This document shows positions 45,017 through 53,903 of a DNA stretch of 64,000 nt, piece after piece. Under the pieces are notes generated by a model. The model was not told the DNA's origin. It saw only the letters and a list, made by a program, of their open reading frames with translations, and did not search any database. This DNA is from Serinicoccus hydrothermalis. Lineage in GTDB: Bacteria > Actinomycetota > Actinomycetes > Actinomycetales > Dermatophilaceae. Both the position numbers and the translations under genes were made by a program. The stretch covers positions 62,001-126,000 of the forward strand of contig NZ_CP014989.1 of NCBI RefSeq assembly GCF_001685415.1, read 5' to 3'. Numbering within the stretch: position 1 is the first letter of the stretch; the number at the start of each line of letters is the position of its first letter.

Positions 45017-46261
45017 TCAGGTCGTGCTGCCCGGCTCCAGCCGGGCGCCGGGAGGGACGGTCGTGCCCCGGCCGACGCGGCTGTCCTGACCGATGAGCGC
45101 GATCGCGGCATCGGTGACCCGGGTCCCGGGTGGTGCCGCGCCGACCACGGCGTCCCGGCCGATCCATACCCCTCGGTCCACGATCGCCGAGCGCACCGTC
45201 GCGTGCGCCTCGACGACGACCTCGGACAGCAGCACGCTGTCCTCGACGACCGCGCCCCGCTGGACCTCGACGTCCGGGCCGAGGACCGAGCGGACCACCC
45301 GCCCCCGGACCCGCGAGCCCGAACCGATCATGGCGTCGACCAGCTCACCGTCCTCGCCGACCCAGCCGGGCACGCCTGGGATGGCCGGCCCGAGCACGGG
45401 CCGGTCGGGATGGTCGAAGACGTCGACCTTGCCGGCCAGCAGGTCGCGGTGGGCCTGGAGGTATGCCTGTGGTCGGCCCACGTCCTTCCAGTACCCCGTC
45501 ATCGGTGCGGCATACACCCGTCCCCGTCGGACGAGAGCCGGCACCAGGTGCTCGCCGAAGTCACCGAGCCCGGTGTCGTGCGTGTCCTCGCCGGTGCGGT
45601 TCAGCTCGCGACGCAGGCGGTCGAGCTCCTCGAGCAGCACGTCCGGGCGGTAGAGGAAGATCTCGGTGGCCACGGTGCCGTACCGGGGCCTGCTCGGCTT
45701 GTTCCAGACCTCCGTCACCCGTCCTCGCCGATCGTGCGCGACCACCATCTTGTGCCGCGCCTCCTGCCGGCCGATCTGCGCGGTCACCAGGGTGCACTCC
45801 GCCTCGCGCTCCAGGTGCTCGGCCATCACCGCGCGCAGGTCGAGGCTGAAGATGTGGTCGGCGGACAGGACGAGCAGGACGTCCGGGTCCTCGAGCCGGA
45901 TCGCCTCGCGCATCCGGAAGAGCCCGTCGGCGTTCCCATGGCTGAAGCCGTCCTCGTGCGCGGTCCCGGACCCCTCCTCAGGGGTCACCCGCCGGAAGCC
46001 GCCGCGCGTGCGGTCGAGGTCCCACGGTCGACCTCCGGCGAGGTAGCTGTCGAGGGAGCTGGACTGGAACTGCACCGAGACCCACACGTCGCTGATCCCC
46101 GCGGCGGCGAGTGCGGAGAGGGGGAAGTCGACCAGCGCGTGGCTGGCCGCGAAGGGGAGGGCGGGCTTGGCCCGCTCCCGGGTGAGCACGTCCATCCGGC
46201 TGCCCTGGCCACCGGCCTGGACGATGGCGAGGACCCTCAGGTCCGCCGGGAGCGTGCTCAC
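45017..46261 (-). CDS. glucose-1-phosphate adenylyltransferase-like sugar nucleotidyltransferase
   Basis: This 414-residue GlgC-like enzyme would activate a sugar 1-phosphate with NTP. The nucleotide loop is AIVQAGGQGSRMDVLTRERAKPALPF (about residues 13-38), the substrate-binding LSADHIFSLDL follows (about 134), and a conserved Lys lies in VTEVWNKPSRP. From about residue 300 the chain forms a left-handed beta-helix of hexapeptide repeats (IGSGSRVRGRVVRSVLGPDV). It is diverged from canonical GlgC (GGxGxRL is GGQGSRM), so sugar or base specificity is uncertain. GTG 46261 is the preferred start. It converges on the broken kinase gene. Confidence 0.87.
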   Translation of the reverse strand: MSTLPADLRVLAIVQAGGQGSRMDVLTRERAKPALPFAASHALVDFPLSALAAAGISDVWVSVQFQSSSLDSYLAGGRPWDLDRTRGGFRRVTPEEGSGTAHEDGFSHGNADGLFRMREAIRLEDPDVLLVLSADHIFSLDLRAVMAEHLEREAECTLVTAQIGRQEARHKMVVAHDRRGRVTEVWNKPSRPRYGTVATEIFLYRPDVLLEELDRLRRELNRTGEDTHDTGLGDFGEHLVPALVRRGRVYAAPMTGYWKDVGRPQAYLQAHRDLLAGKVDVFDHPDRPVLGPAIPGVPGWVGEDGELVDAMIGSGSRVRGRVVRSVLGPDVEVQRGAVVEDSVLLSEVVVEAHATVRSAIVDRGVWIGRDAVVGAAPPGTRVTDAAIALIGQDSRVGRGTTVPPGARLEPGSTT

Positions 46262-46369
46262 CGCTCGACCGTACGTGCCCGGCGCCGGGCGGGCGAGCCG
46301 GAGCACTCGACCTGAACCATTCCGCCGTCTCGTGCGACATCCTGGTACGGACCACGAGAGGAGGCCCCG

Positions 46370-46879
46370 GTGCTGACGGCGGATCCTGCCTACAGCGAGT
46401 TCGTCACGGCCCGAGGGCCGCGGCTGCGCCGTGCCGCCTACCTGCTCTGCGGCGACGTCGACCTCGCCGAGGACCTGCTGCAGGAGGCCTTCATCGCCCT
46501 TGCCGAGAAGTGGGAAAGCGTCGACAACCCGGACGGCTTCGTGCGTCGCGTCATCTACCGCAAGCGGGTGTCCTGGTGGCGCAAGACCCGTCGGGAGGTG
46601 GCGGTGGAGCGTATGCCGGAGCGCGGCATACCGGACGGCGCGGAGGACCGGGCGCGGGACGACGAGGTGCACGCCGCGCTGCGGACCCTGCCGCCCCGGC
46701 AGCGGGCGGCCCTCGTGCTGCGCTACTTCGAGGACCTCACCGAGGCGCAGACGGCCGAGGTGATGGGTGTGCGACCCGGCACCGTGAAGAGCCTGTCGCA
46801 CCATGCGATCGCCCGGCTGCGCGAGGAGCTGGGCAGCCAGGGGCTCGGCGCGATGGAGCAGAAGGAGAGCCTGGGATGA
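46370..46879 (+). CDS. ECF sigma factor, SigE family (SigE50-like)
   Basis: This 169-residue group 4 sigma factor has region 2 (AAYLLCGDVDLAEDLLQEAFIALAEKW, about residues 22-48) and region 4 (LPPRQRAALVLRYFEDLTEAQTAEVMG, about 102-128, followed by GTVKSLSHHAIARL). Region 3 is absent, as expected for ECF factors. GTG 46370 starts the gene. The stop overlaps the start of the next gene, which encodes the likely membrane anti-sigma or effector protein. Confidence 0.93.
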   Translation: MLTADPAYSEFVTARGPRLRRAAYLLCGDVDLAEDLLQEAFIALAEKWESVDNPDGFVRRVIYRKRVSWWRKTRREVAVERMPERGIPDGAEDRARDDEVHAALRTLPPRQRAALVLRYFEDLTEAQTAEVMGVRPGTVKSLSHHAIARLREELGSQGLGAMEQKESLG

Positions 46880-48372
46880 GCGAGGAGCAGGAGGTCCGCG
46901 CGCTGCTCGAGGGCGCGTCGAGGGTCGGGCGCGACGAGCGCCTCGCTCCCGACGAGGCCTGGGGCGCCGGCCGCCGCCGTCGCACCCGGAAGCGGGTCGG
47001 CGGCGCCGTCGGCAGCGGTGCCGCGACCCTCGCCGCGGCCGTGCTGGTGTGGCAGACCGGCTTCCTCGGCGGCGGCGACGGGACCGACGGCGTGGCCGCC
47101 GAGTTCCCCCGGGGCGGCACCACCTTCGTCTTCGCCGAGGTCGGCTCGGACCCCGGCGCCGACCCCGCCTCGGGCTCGGCGGTGACCCCGGTGGACGCCG
47201 ACGAGCTCGTCGGCACCGGCTGGGACCTGCAGGAGGAGCTGTGGCGCGGCGGCGACAGCGGCGCGATCGTCGGCGCGGACGTGCCGACCGAGCTGTCGTT
47301 CCCGGCCGTCGGCGGCGGGTGGGGAATCACCGTTGACGGGTGCGGCGAGGCCACCGCGCAGGGGAGCCTGGACCTCGAGCCGGACGGCGCCTTCGCACCG
47401 CAGGAGCTCACGACCACCGACATCGGGTGCTCGGCCGAGGTCCAGCGGGCGGAGGACTTCTGGATGGAGGCGCTCGCGGGTGGTGGCTCGGTCCACCGTC
47501 TCGGGGACGAGGGGTCGGGGTTGCTGCTGCTGACCGTCGTGGTGCCCACCACCGACGAGCCGATCGCCGCGCAGACCCCTCCAGCCCAGCTGACGGCCAC
47601 GGAGCCGACCGCCACGACGCCTGCTCGTGACGCGCAGACCTCGCCGCAGCCGACCGCGGCAGGTCCCCTGCCCACGGTTCCCTCGGCGAGCGCCGAGGAG
47701 CCCTCCACGGCCGAGCCGGAGCCCCCGGTGGCGGACGAGCCAGCATCCCCGGTGTCGGACCCCGAGCCGGAGCCGGCCGAGGACCCTGAGGCGCAGGAGC
47801 CGTCCCCCGCACCGGTCGAGGAGGAGCCCGAGCCGCAGCCGCCCATCGTGGATCCCGGGACCGGGGTCGACCCGGGCTCCGGGGAAGGACCCGACCTGCC
47901 GTGGACCGAGCCCGCCGTCCGGTCCGAGGGTGGGGGAGGCGTGGTGGGCGGGGGCCAGCTCTTCGCGCCCGAGCTCCGCGCCGGCCGGCACGAGGGCTTC
48001 GACCGCGTCGTCGTGGACCTCACCGGCACCCCGGCGTCCACCGGGCCGGGATGGGTGGCGTCCTACGAGGGCTCGCCGACCCGTGCCGGTTCGGGTGCGC
48101 CGGCCGGGGTGGCGGGCGACAGCGTGCTGCAGCTCGTGCTCGGCGGCATGGCATACCCGGAGCCGGGGGACCCGGTCTACGACGCCGGGGACTACGGCCT
48201 TGACACCCACTCGCTCGGTGCCGTCGTCGAGGTCATCCGCACCACGCCCTTCGAGGGCCAGCTCCAGGTCTTCGTCGGCATGACCGGCGAGCCACGCGCA
48301 TACCGTGTCTTCACCCTCAGCGATCCGCTGCGCCTCGTGGTCGACATCGACACCTCGTCGCCGACCTCCTGA
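46876..48372 (+). CDS. membrane-anchored protein with META-like and AMIN-like domains, sigma-factor partner
   Basis: This 498-residue protein has a cytoplasmic N-terminus (1-42), one membrane segment (AVGSGAATLAAAVLVWQTGFL, about 45-65) and a large outer part. Residues about 100-220 look META/HslJ-like (LVGTGWDLQEELW, ITVDGCGEATAQGSLDL). A Pro/Glu/Thr linker (about 225-345) spans the wall. The final domain (about 355-498, FDRVVVDLTG, VVEVIRTTPFEGQLQVFVGM, LRLVVDID) matches AMIN-like domains. It overlaps the sigma gene by 4 bases. The short cytoplasmic part lacks a clear zinc anti-sigma motif, so an anti-sigma role is inferred from position only. Confidence 0.8.
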   Translation: MSEEQEVRALLEGASRVGRDERLAPDEAWGAGRRRRTRKRVGGAVGSGAATLAAAVLVWQTGFLGGGDGTDGVAAEFPRGGTTFVFAEVGSDPGADPASGSAVTPVDADELVGTGWDLQEELWRGGDSGAIVGADVPTELSFPAVGGGWGITVDGCGEATAQGSLDLEPDGAFAPQELTTTDIGCSAEVQRAEDFWMEALAGGGSVHRLGDEGSGLLLLTVVVPTTDEPIAAQTPPAQLTATEPTATTPARDAQTSPQPTAAGPLPTVPSASAEEPSTAEPEPPVADEPASPVSDPEPEPAEDPEAQEPSPAPVEEEPEPQPPIVDPGTGVDPGSGEGPDLPWTEPAVRSEGGGGVVGGGQLFAPELRAGRHEGFDRVVVDLTGTPASTGPGWVASYEGSPTRAGSGAPAGVAGDSVLQLVLGGMAYPEPGDPVYDAGDYGLDTHSLGAVVEVIRTTPFEGQLQVFVGMTGEPRAYRVFTLSDPLRLVVDIDTSSPTS

Positions 48373-48394
48373 CCGCTCCGGCTGCCCCCGACCT

Positions 48395-48428
48395 GGGGAG
48401 GATCGGTGCGACTGGACCGATCCTCCCC
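48395..48428 (+). terminator. perfect hairpin terminator, first of a tandem pair
   Basis: GGGGAGGATCGGT (48395-48407) pairs perfectly with ACCGATCCTCCCC (48416-48428) around an 8-base loop, 23 bp after the stop of the membrane protein gene. Confidence 0.75.
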
Positions 48429-48482
48429 GGCTGGGGCCAGGTATGCGGTGAGGATGGGTGCGGCTGGACCGATCCCTCCCGG
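48399..48482 (+). repeat. tandem 32-bp direct repeat of the terminator
   Basis: The segment 48399-48430 is repeated at 48451-48482 with about 4 differences in 32 bases, a 52-bp period. The second copy forms a weaker hairpin. They lie between convergent genes. Confidence 0.7.
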
Positions 48483-48515
48483 GGCAGCCTGGGTATGCCC
48501 GGGCCCCAGCGCAAC

Positions 48516-49478
48516 TCAGGAGTCGGGGGCGTCGGGGGTCTCGGCCCCGGCGGCCTCGTCGCGCCGCGCCCACTCCAGCAGCGGCGCGAGGTCGAAGACG
48601 GCGTCGTCGATCCCGGCGTGCAGGTCACCGAGCTCGGCATACCGCTCCGGCATCGTGCGCACGGTGAAGTCGCCCGGCTCGCAGTCGGCGACCTCGTCCC
48701 ACCGCAGCGGCGCGGACACCCGGGCGTCCGGCGTCGCGCGGACCGAGTAGGCCGCCGCGATGGTGTGGTCCCGCGCGTTCTGGTTGAAGTCGACGAAGAC
48801 CTGGCTCGGGTCCCGGTCCTTGCGCCACCACGTCGTGGTCGCCTCGTCGGTGCGGCGCTCGACCTCGCGGGCGAAGGCCAGCGCCGCGCGACGCACGTCG
48901 GCGAAGCCGTGCTCCGGCGGGATCCGCACGTAGACGTGCAGGCCCTTGGATCCCGTGGTCTTCGGCCAGCCGGTGGCGCCCAGCTCGTCCAGCACCTCCT
49001 GGGCCACACCGGCGACGCGGCGCACGGTGGCGAAGTCGCACTCCTCGCCCGGATCGAGGTCGATCCGCCACTCGTCCGGCTGCTCCACGTGCCCGCGCCG
49101 GCTGTTCCACGGGTGGAACTCCACGCAGCTCATCTGCACCGACCAGATCACCTGCGCCAGCTCGGTGACGCACAGCTCGTCCGCGGTGCGGTTCCACCGC
49201 GGGAAGGTGACGTGCACCGTCTCCATCCAGTCCGGGGCGCCGCGCGGCAGCCGCTTCTGGTGGACCCGCTCGCCGGTGATCCCGTCGGGGAAGCGGTGCA
49301 TCATGCACGGCCGCTCCCGCAGCGCGGTGACGACGCCCTCGCCGACGGCGAGGTAGTAGTGCGCCAGGTCGAGCTTGGTCAGCCCGAGCTCGGGGAAGTA
49401 GACCCGGTCCGGGTTGGAGATCCGCACCGCGCGACCACCCACCTCGACCTCGGTCGCGGGGCTGGTCGCCTTGGGCAT
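48516..49478 (-). CDS. stand-alone LigD-type DNA polymerase/primase domain (AEP family)
   Basis: This 320-residue protein is the polymerase module of bacterial non-homologous end joining (LigD Pol), without ligase or nuclease domains. It begins with AVRISNPDRVYFPELGLTKLDLA. The metal-binding DxD is in EWRIDLDPGEEC (about residues 139-150), the GSKGLHVYVRIPP block (about 176-188) binds nucleotide, and VFVDFNQNARDHTIAAAYSVRATPDARVSAPL contains the third Asp. No ku or ligD ligase gene is in this window. The start is ATG 49478. It reads in the same direction as the upstream transporter, whose stop lies 4 bp before this start. Confidence 0.92.
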   Translation of the reverse strand: MPKATSPATEVEVGGRAVRISNPDRVYFPELGLTKLDLAHYYLAVGEGVVTALRERPCMMHRFPDGITGERVHQKRLPRGAPDWMETVHVTFPRWNRTADELCVTELAQVIWSVQMSCVEFHPWNSRRGHVEQPDEWRIDLDPGEECDFATVRRVAGVAQEVLDELGATGWPKTTGSKGLHVYVRIPPEHGFADVRRAALAFAREVERRTDEATTTWWRKDRDPSQVFVDFNQNARDHTIAAAYSVRATPDARVSAPLRWDEVADCEPGDFTVRTMPERYAELGDLHAGIDDAVFDLAPLLEWARRDEAAGAETPDAPDS

Positions 49479-49482
49479 GGGC

Positions 49483-51042
49483 TCAGGTTACGGGCTCGGG
49501 GTATGCCGTCCCCGTCCCGTCGGCGGTGTCGCGCGGCTCGTCCTCCGGCCGGGGCCCGCTGTCCTCGGGCTGGTCCGGCAGCGGCGCGCGCACGAAGAGC
49601 GCGAGAACCAGCACCCCGACCGTGATGGCCGTGGCGACGACGAGGCCGGCGCCGATTCCCCCGGAGAGGGCCTCGAGCTCGGGGAGCCCACCCTGGCCCA
49701 GCTGGTAGGCGCGGGTCTCCATGACAGTCACCACCAGCGCCGTGCCGGCCGCGGCGGAGACCTGCTGCCCGGTGCCCAGCATCGCGCTGCCGTGGCTGTA
49801 GAGCCGGTTGGGCAGGGCGCCGAGGCCCGCGGTGAAGCAGGGGGTGAAGAGGAAGGCCAGGGACAGGCTCACCAGGACGTGCAGGGACACCAGCCCCCAC
49901 CACGGCACCTGCGTGGCGAGCATCGCCATCCCGGACATGCCGGCCACCAGGCCGATCCCGCCGGGGACGACCAGCGGTCGCGGCCCGACGCGGTCGTAGA
50001 GCCGTCCGACCGTCGGGCCCAGCAGCCCCATCGCGAGACCACCGGGCATGAGCATGAGGCCGGAGGCCAGCGTGCTGAAGCCGCGCACCTCCTGCAGCAG
50101 GATCGGCAGCAGCAGCATCGCCCCGATGAGCGCCATGAAGGCGAGGCACATGAGGGCCAGGGGCACGACATACCGCGTCACCTGCAGCGCGCGCAGGTCG
50201 AGGAAGACCAGGGCCTCGTCCCGGCGGGCCAGGCGCAGCTGGCGCCAGGCGAAGAGGGCCAGCGCGACGCCGGCGACGCCCAGGGAGGTGCCGGGGCCGA
50301 CCGGGCCGGCGGCACCCTCGCCGAGCGCGCTCAGGCCGTAGACCAGGCCGCCGAAGCCGAGGGCGGTGAGCAGCGCGCTGATGACGTCGAGGCGTGCCTC
50401 CTCGCCGGGCTCGCTGCCCCGCAGCAGCCGGGCGCCGCCGAGGAGCATCGCCGCGGCGATGGGCAGGACGAGCAGGAAGAGCCAGCGCCAGGAGGCGAAC
50501 TGCAGGATGAGGCCGGAGACCGGTGGGCCCATCGCCGGGGCCACCGAGATCGCCAGCGTGAGGTTGCCCATGACGCTGCCGCGGCGCTCCTTGGGCACCA
50601 TCGTCATGATCGTGGTCATGAGCAGCGGCATCATCACGGCGGTGCCGCTGGCCTGGATCACCCGGCCGACCAGCAGGACCGAGAAGGTGGGCGCGAAGGC
50701 GGCGGTGGCAGTGCCGACGATGAAGACGCTCATCGCCAGCACGAAGGCCGAGCGGATCGACAGCCGCTTGAGCAGCCACCCGGTCATCGGGATGACGACC
50801 GCCATGGTCAGCATGAAGCCGGTCGTGAGCCACTGACCGGCGCCGGCGTCGACCCCGAAGGCCGCCATGAGCGGCGGCAGCGCGTTGAGCATGAGCGTCT
50901 CGTTGAGGATGACCACGAAGGCGGCGGCGGTGAGCACCCGCAGCACGAGCCGCACCCGCGCGTCGTCGTTGCCGTCGGCGTCGTCGCTGAGCGTGCGCGG
51001 GGCCTCGACGGACGCAGACACAGGGATCTCCTCACGGGTCAT
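49483..51042 (-). CDS. MFS exporter, DHA2 (EmrB/QacA) family
   Basis: This 519-residue protein has about 14 membrane segments. DHA2 features are LNETLMLNALPPLMAAFGVD near residue 47, the motif-C-like GNLTLAISVAPAMGPPVSGLI (about 158-178) and the loop VGRLYDRVGPRPLVVPG. These transporters export drugs, dyes or metabolites with protons; the substrate is unknown. The N-terminal 35 residues and C-terminal 40 residues are hydrophilic and cytoplasmic. No regulator gene is adjacent. Confidence 0.9.
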   Translation of the reverse strand: MTREEIPVSASVEAPRTLSDDADGNDDARVRLVLRVLTAAAFVVILNETLMLNALPPLMAAFGVDAGAGQWLTTGFMLTMAVVIPMTGWLLKRLSIRSAFVLAMSVFIVGTATAAFAPTFSVLLVGRVIQASGTAVMMPLLMTTIMTMVPKERRGSVMGNLTLAISVAPAMGPPVSGLILQFASWRWLFLLVLPIAAAMLLGGARLLRGSEPGEEARLDVISALLTALGFGGLVYGLSALGEGAAGPVGPGTSLGVAGVALALFAWRQLRLARRDEALVFLDLRALQVTRYVVPLALMCLAFMALIGAMLLLPILLQEVRGFSTLASGLMLMPGGLAMGLLGPTVGRLYDRVGPRPLVVPGGIGLVAGMSGMAMLATQVPWWGLVSLHVLVSLSLAFLFTPCFTAGLGALPNRLYSHGSAMLGTGQQVSAAAGTALVVTVMETRAYQLGQGGLPELEALSGGIGAGLVVATAITVGVLVLALFVRAPLPDQPEDSGPRPEDEPRDTADGTGTAYPEPVT

Positions 51043-51166
51043 GGGGGTTGGGACAGCCGTGGTCGGGTCAACTCATCGTCCGGCACGGGGATTCCATCCT
51101 AGGAGGCGTCGGCGCCGCTCGTCCCCAGGTTTGTCGGCCGACCCCGGGCCGGGTGCCGCGGCGACC

Positions 51167-51172
51167 TAGACT
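51167..51172 (+). promoter_or_regulatory. putative -10 box of dnaG
   Basis: TAGACT lies 30 bp before the dnaG start. That leaves a short leader carrying the strong AAGGAGG site at 51191-51197. Confidence 0.45.
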
Positions 51173-51202
51173 CGGCAGGACGAGGAGTGGAAGGAGGTGC
51201 GC

Positions 51203-53137
51203 GTGCCGCGGATCAAGGACGAGGACGTCAAGGCGGTCAAGGAGCGCGCCTCCATCGAGGAGGTCGTGCGCGAGCACGTGACGCTGCGCACCGCGGGCGT
51301 GGGCGCGATGAAGGGCCTGTGCCCCTTCCACGACGAGAAGACCCCGTCCTTCCAGATCAGGACCGCGCTCGGCAGCTACCACTGCTTCGGGTGCGGCGTG
51401 GGCGGCGACGTCATCTCCTTCCTCATGGAGATCGACCACCTGACCTTCACCGAGGCGGTCGAGCGGCTCGCGGACAAGCTCGGGATCACCCTGCGCTACG
51501 AGGAGACCGGTATCGGCGGGCGCGGCCGGGGCGAGCAGGCGCCGGTCGGGCAGCGCACCCGGCTCATGGAGGCGCACCGGGTCGCCGAGGAGTTCTACCA
51601 CGAGGCGCTGCTGCGTTCCGGCGAGGGACGCAAGGGCCGGGACTTCCTGCGCGACAAGGGTTTCACCGGGGAGCACGCCGCCCGCTTCATGGTCGGGTAT
51701 GCCCCCCGCGAGGGCACCGCGCTCGTGTCCCACCTGCGTTCGCGCGGGTTCACCGAGGAGGAGCTCGTGCTCGGCGGCCTGGCGAACCGCAGGGGGAGGG
51801 GTCTGTCCGACCGCTTCCAGGGCAGGGTGCTGTGGCCGATCCGGGCGATCACCGGCGACACCGTCGGGTTCGGCGCGCGCCGGCTCTACGACGACGACTG
51901 GAGCCCGGCGAAGTACCTCAACACCTCCGAGACGCCGATCTACAAGAAGACGGGCGTGCTCTACGGCCTCGACCTGGCCAAGAAGCCGATCGCCACCGAG
52001 CGGACGGCGGTGGTGGTGGAGGGCTACACCGACGTCATGGCGGCCCACCTGTCCGGGGTCGAGACCGCCGTCGCGACCTGCGGCACCGCCTTCGGCAGCG
52101 ACCACATCTCGATCCTGCGGCGTATCCTGCGGGACGAGGCGGGGAGGGCGCCGGCGAAGGTCATCTTCACCTTCGACGGCGACGCCGCGGGCCAGAAGGC
52201 GGCGATGAAGGCCTTCGAGCAGGACCAGCGCTGGGCGGCCCAGTCCTACGTCGCCGTCGCCGCCGACGGGCAGGACCCCAACGACCTGTGGATCGCGACG
52301 AAGGACGAGCAGGGGGAGGAGCGGGGCCGGGCGGTCCGGGAGCTGGTCGCGTCGGCGACGCCGCTCTTCGAGTTCGCGGTCCGGACCACGCTCGCCCCCT
52401 ACGACCTGTCCGAGGCGGCCCAGCGGGTGCAGGCGATGCGGGCGGTGGCCCCGATCCTGGCCCAGATCCGGGACCGCACGCTGCGCCCGGAGGTCGTCCG
52501 GGACGTGTCCGGCTGGATGGGCGTCGACCCCGACGTGCTCGCCACCGAGGTGCACCGGGCGCAGAGCCGGCCCGCACCGACGGCGCCGCGCGCCCCTGCT
52601 GCCGACGCCGCGGCCCAGGACGCGCCGGAGCAGCCCTCGCTGCCGCAGCCGGACCTGCGCGACCCGGTGCAGGTGGCCGAGCGGCACCTGGTGCAGGTGG
52701 CACTGCAGTATCCCCTGGCGATCGTCGCCGAGGACATGGACGAGCTCGGGCCGGAGGCGCTGCGCGCGCCCATGCACCGGGCGATCTGGCACGCGATGCG
52801 CGAGGCCGGCGGCGTGCAGGGCGCGGCCGGCCGTAGCGCCCGCTCCTGGGTCGAGGCGGTGCTCGCCGGCACCCCGCCGCCGGTGCACCCGCTCGTGCAC
52901 GAGCTCTCGGTCGCCGCACTCCCGGACCGGCTCGATCCGCAGAGCGGTATGCCGCGCGAGGCCTTCGTGGACTGGCTGGTGCTGCGGGTGCGGCTGGCGG
53001 GGGTGGAGCAGGAGGTGTCCGACCTGCTCGGGCAGCAGTCGCGGGCGCCGGAGGGCAGCCCGGACAAGCGAGCCCTGGACGAGCGGCTCATGGAGCTGCA
53101 CCGCGAACGGGCCCGGCTGCGGGCCAGGATGGAGTGA
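51203..53137 (+). CDS. dnaG: DNA primase DnaG
   Basis: DnaG makes RNA primers for replication. The zinc ribbon (CPFHDEKTPSFQI...YHCFGCGVGGD, about residues 38-73) is followed by the catalytic core with Toprim motif VVVEGYTDVMAAH (about 270-282) and IFTFDGDAAGQKAAMKAF. A DnaB-binding C-terminal domain follows. GTG 51203 is chosen over an in-frame GTG at 51197 because AAGGAGG (51191-51197) then has a 5-base spacing. The 644-residue length fits. The stop overlaps the next start by 4 bases. Confidence 0.96.
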   Translation: MPRIKDEDVKAVKERASIEEVVREHVTLRTAGVGAMKGLCPFHDEKTPSFQIRTALGSYHCFGCGVGGDVISFLMEIDHLTFTEAVERLADKLGITLRYEETGIGGRGRGEQAPVGQRTRLMEAHRVAEEFYHEALLRSGEGRKGRDFLRDKGFTGEHAARFMVGYAPREGTALVSHLRSRGFTEEELVLGGLANRRGRGLSDRFQGRVLWPIRAITGDTVGFGARRLYDDDWSPAKYLNTSETPIYKKTGVLYGLDLAKKPIATERTAVVVEGYTDVMAAHLSGVETAVATCGTAFGSDHISILRRILRDEAGRAPAKVIFTFDGDAAGQKAAMKAFEQDQRWAAQSYVAVAADGQDPNDLWIATKDEQGEERGRAVRELVASATPLFEFAVRTTLAPYDLSEAAQRVQAMRAVAPILAQIRDRTLRPEVVRDVSGWMGVDPDVLATEVHRAQSRPAPTAPRAPAADAAAQDAPEQPSLPQPDLRDPVQVAERHLVQVALQYPLAIVAEDMDELGPEALRAPMHRAIWHAMREAGGVQGAAGRSARSWVEAVLAGTPPPVHPLVHELSVAALPDRLDPQSGMPREAFVDWLVLRVRLAGVEQEVSDLLGQQSRAPEGSPDKRALDERLMELHRERARLRARME

Positions 53138-53712
53138 GAGACGTGCGGTTCTGGCGCACCCGGACGATCGGGGAGACTCCGCGACCCGAGCGGTCGCCGA
53201 GCGACCTGCCGGCGCAGGTGAGGCCCGACCTCGCCGCGCGCGAGCAGGTCCTGGCCAGCGCCCAGGAGGACGCCCACGGCTCGTGGCTGGTGCTCACGAC
53301 CTACCGGCTGCTGGAGGTCGCCGAGGGGGGCGAGGTGCTGCTCGAGCGGCCCTGGCACGAGGTCGACACCGGCGCCTGGGACCCGGACCTGTGGGCGCTG
53401 AGCGTGGCCTTCGTCGACCGGCTGGGTGGCCGGCAGTGGGTGCTGCAGCGGCGCACCGGTCCGGGGATGGTCCCGCAGGTCTTCCGGGAGCGGACCTCGG
53501 CCAGCGTCGTGCTGCTGCGGGCGGTCGACCTGGGGCCGCGGCACAGCGCCCGGGTCACGATCCGCAAGGTCCTGCCGACGCGTGAGCTCGTGGAGCAGGT
53601 GCTCTGGGGTAGGGGGGCCGACGAGGCCGACCCGGAGCTGGCGGCGGCGGTCTGGTCCGCCCGCGTCGAGCTGCGCGATCAGGTCGGACTGCCGCCCGTC
53701 CCACCCGGCTGA
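53134..53712 (+). CDS. conserved hypothetical protein downstream of dnaG (PH-like)
   Basis: This 192-residue soluble protein is found after dnaG in several actinobacteria. It has no catalytic motif. The central part (GSWLVLTTYRLLEVAEGGEVLLERPWHEVD, about residues 49-78) resembles a bacterial PH-like beta-barrel strand pattern. The start may be GTG 53134, overlapping dnaG, or GTG 53143 nine bases later (MRFWRTRT). The function is unknown. Confidence 0.75.
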   Translation: MRDVRFWRTRTIGETPRPERSPSDLPAQVRPDLAAREQVLASAQEDAHGSWLVLTTYRLLEVAEGGEVLLERPWHEVDTGAWDPDLWALSVAFVDRLGGRQWVLQRRTGPGMVPQVFRERTSASVVLLRAVDLGPRHSARVTIRKVLPTRELVEQVLWGRGADEADPELAAAVWSARVELRDQVGLPPVPPG

Positions 53713-53777
53713 CCCGCGGGTCGACCCCGGGGATTTCGGTGCCCGGGGCTGGTCTTGCTAGAGTTTCCGCTGCACGA

Positions 53778-53850
53778 TCCCCTGTAGCTCAATTGGCAGA
53801 GCAGCCGGCTGTTAACCGGCAGGTTACTGGTTCGAGTCCAGTCGGGGGAG
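53778..53850 (+). tRNA. tRNA-Asn (anticodon GTT)
   Basis: A complete 73-base cloverleaf. The acceptor TCCCCTG pairs with CGGGGGA, the D arm is AGCTCAATTGGCAGAGC, the anticodon stem-loop is CCGGCTGTTAACCGG with anticodon GTT, and the T arm is CTGGTTCGAGTCCAG. The discriminator base is G, and CCA is not encoded. A possible -10 box (TAGAGT, 53759-53764) lies 13 bases upstream. Confidence 0.97.
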
Positions 53851-53860
53851 CAACAGAAGG

Positions 53861-53883
53861 GGCCCGGAGCATCGCTCCGGGCC
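53861..53883 (+). terminator. terminator after tRNA-Asn, also facing gluD
   Basis: GGCCCGGAGC (53861-53870) pairs perfectly with GCTCCGGGCC (53874-53883) around ATC. It is symmetrical and can end both the tRNA transcript and the leftward glu operon, whose last stop is at 53904. Confidence 0.8.
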
Positions 53884-53903
53884 TCTGCCTCTGTGTAGGG
53901 CGG

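Noticed and set aside
49414-51102. A 562-codon plus-strand frame opposite the MFS exporter.
   Set aside because: It is the antisense of a clear 14-segment membrane protein, and its translation is Asp/Gly/Arg-rich and low-complexity.
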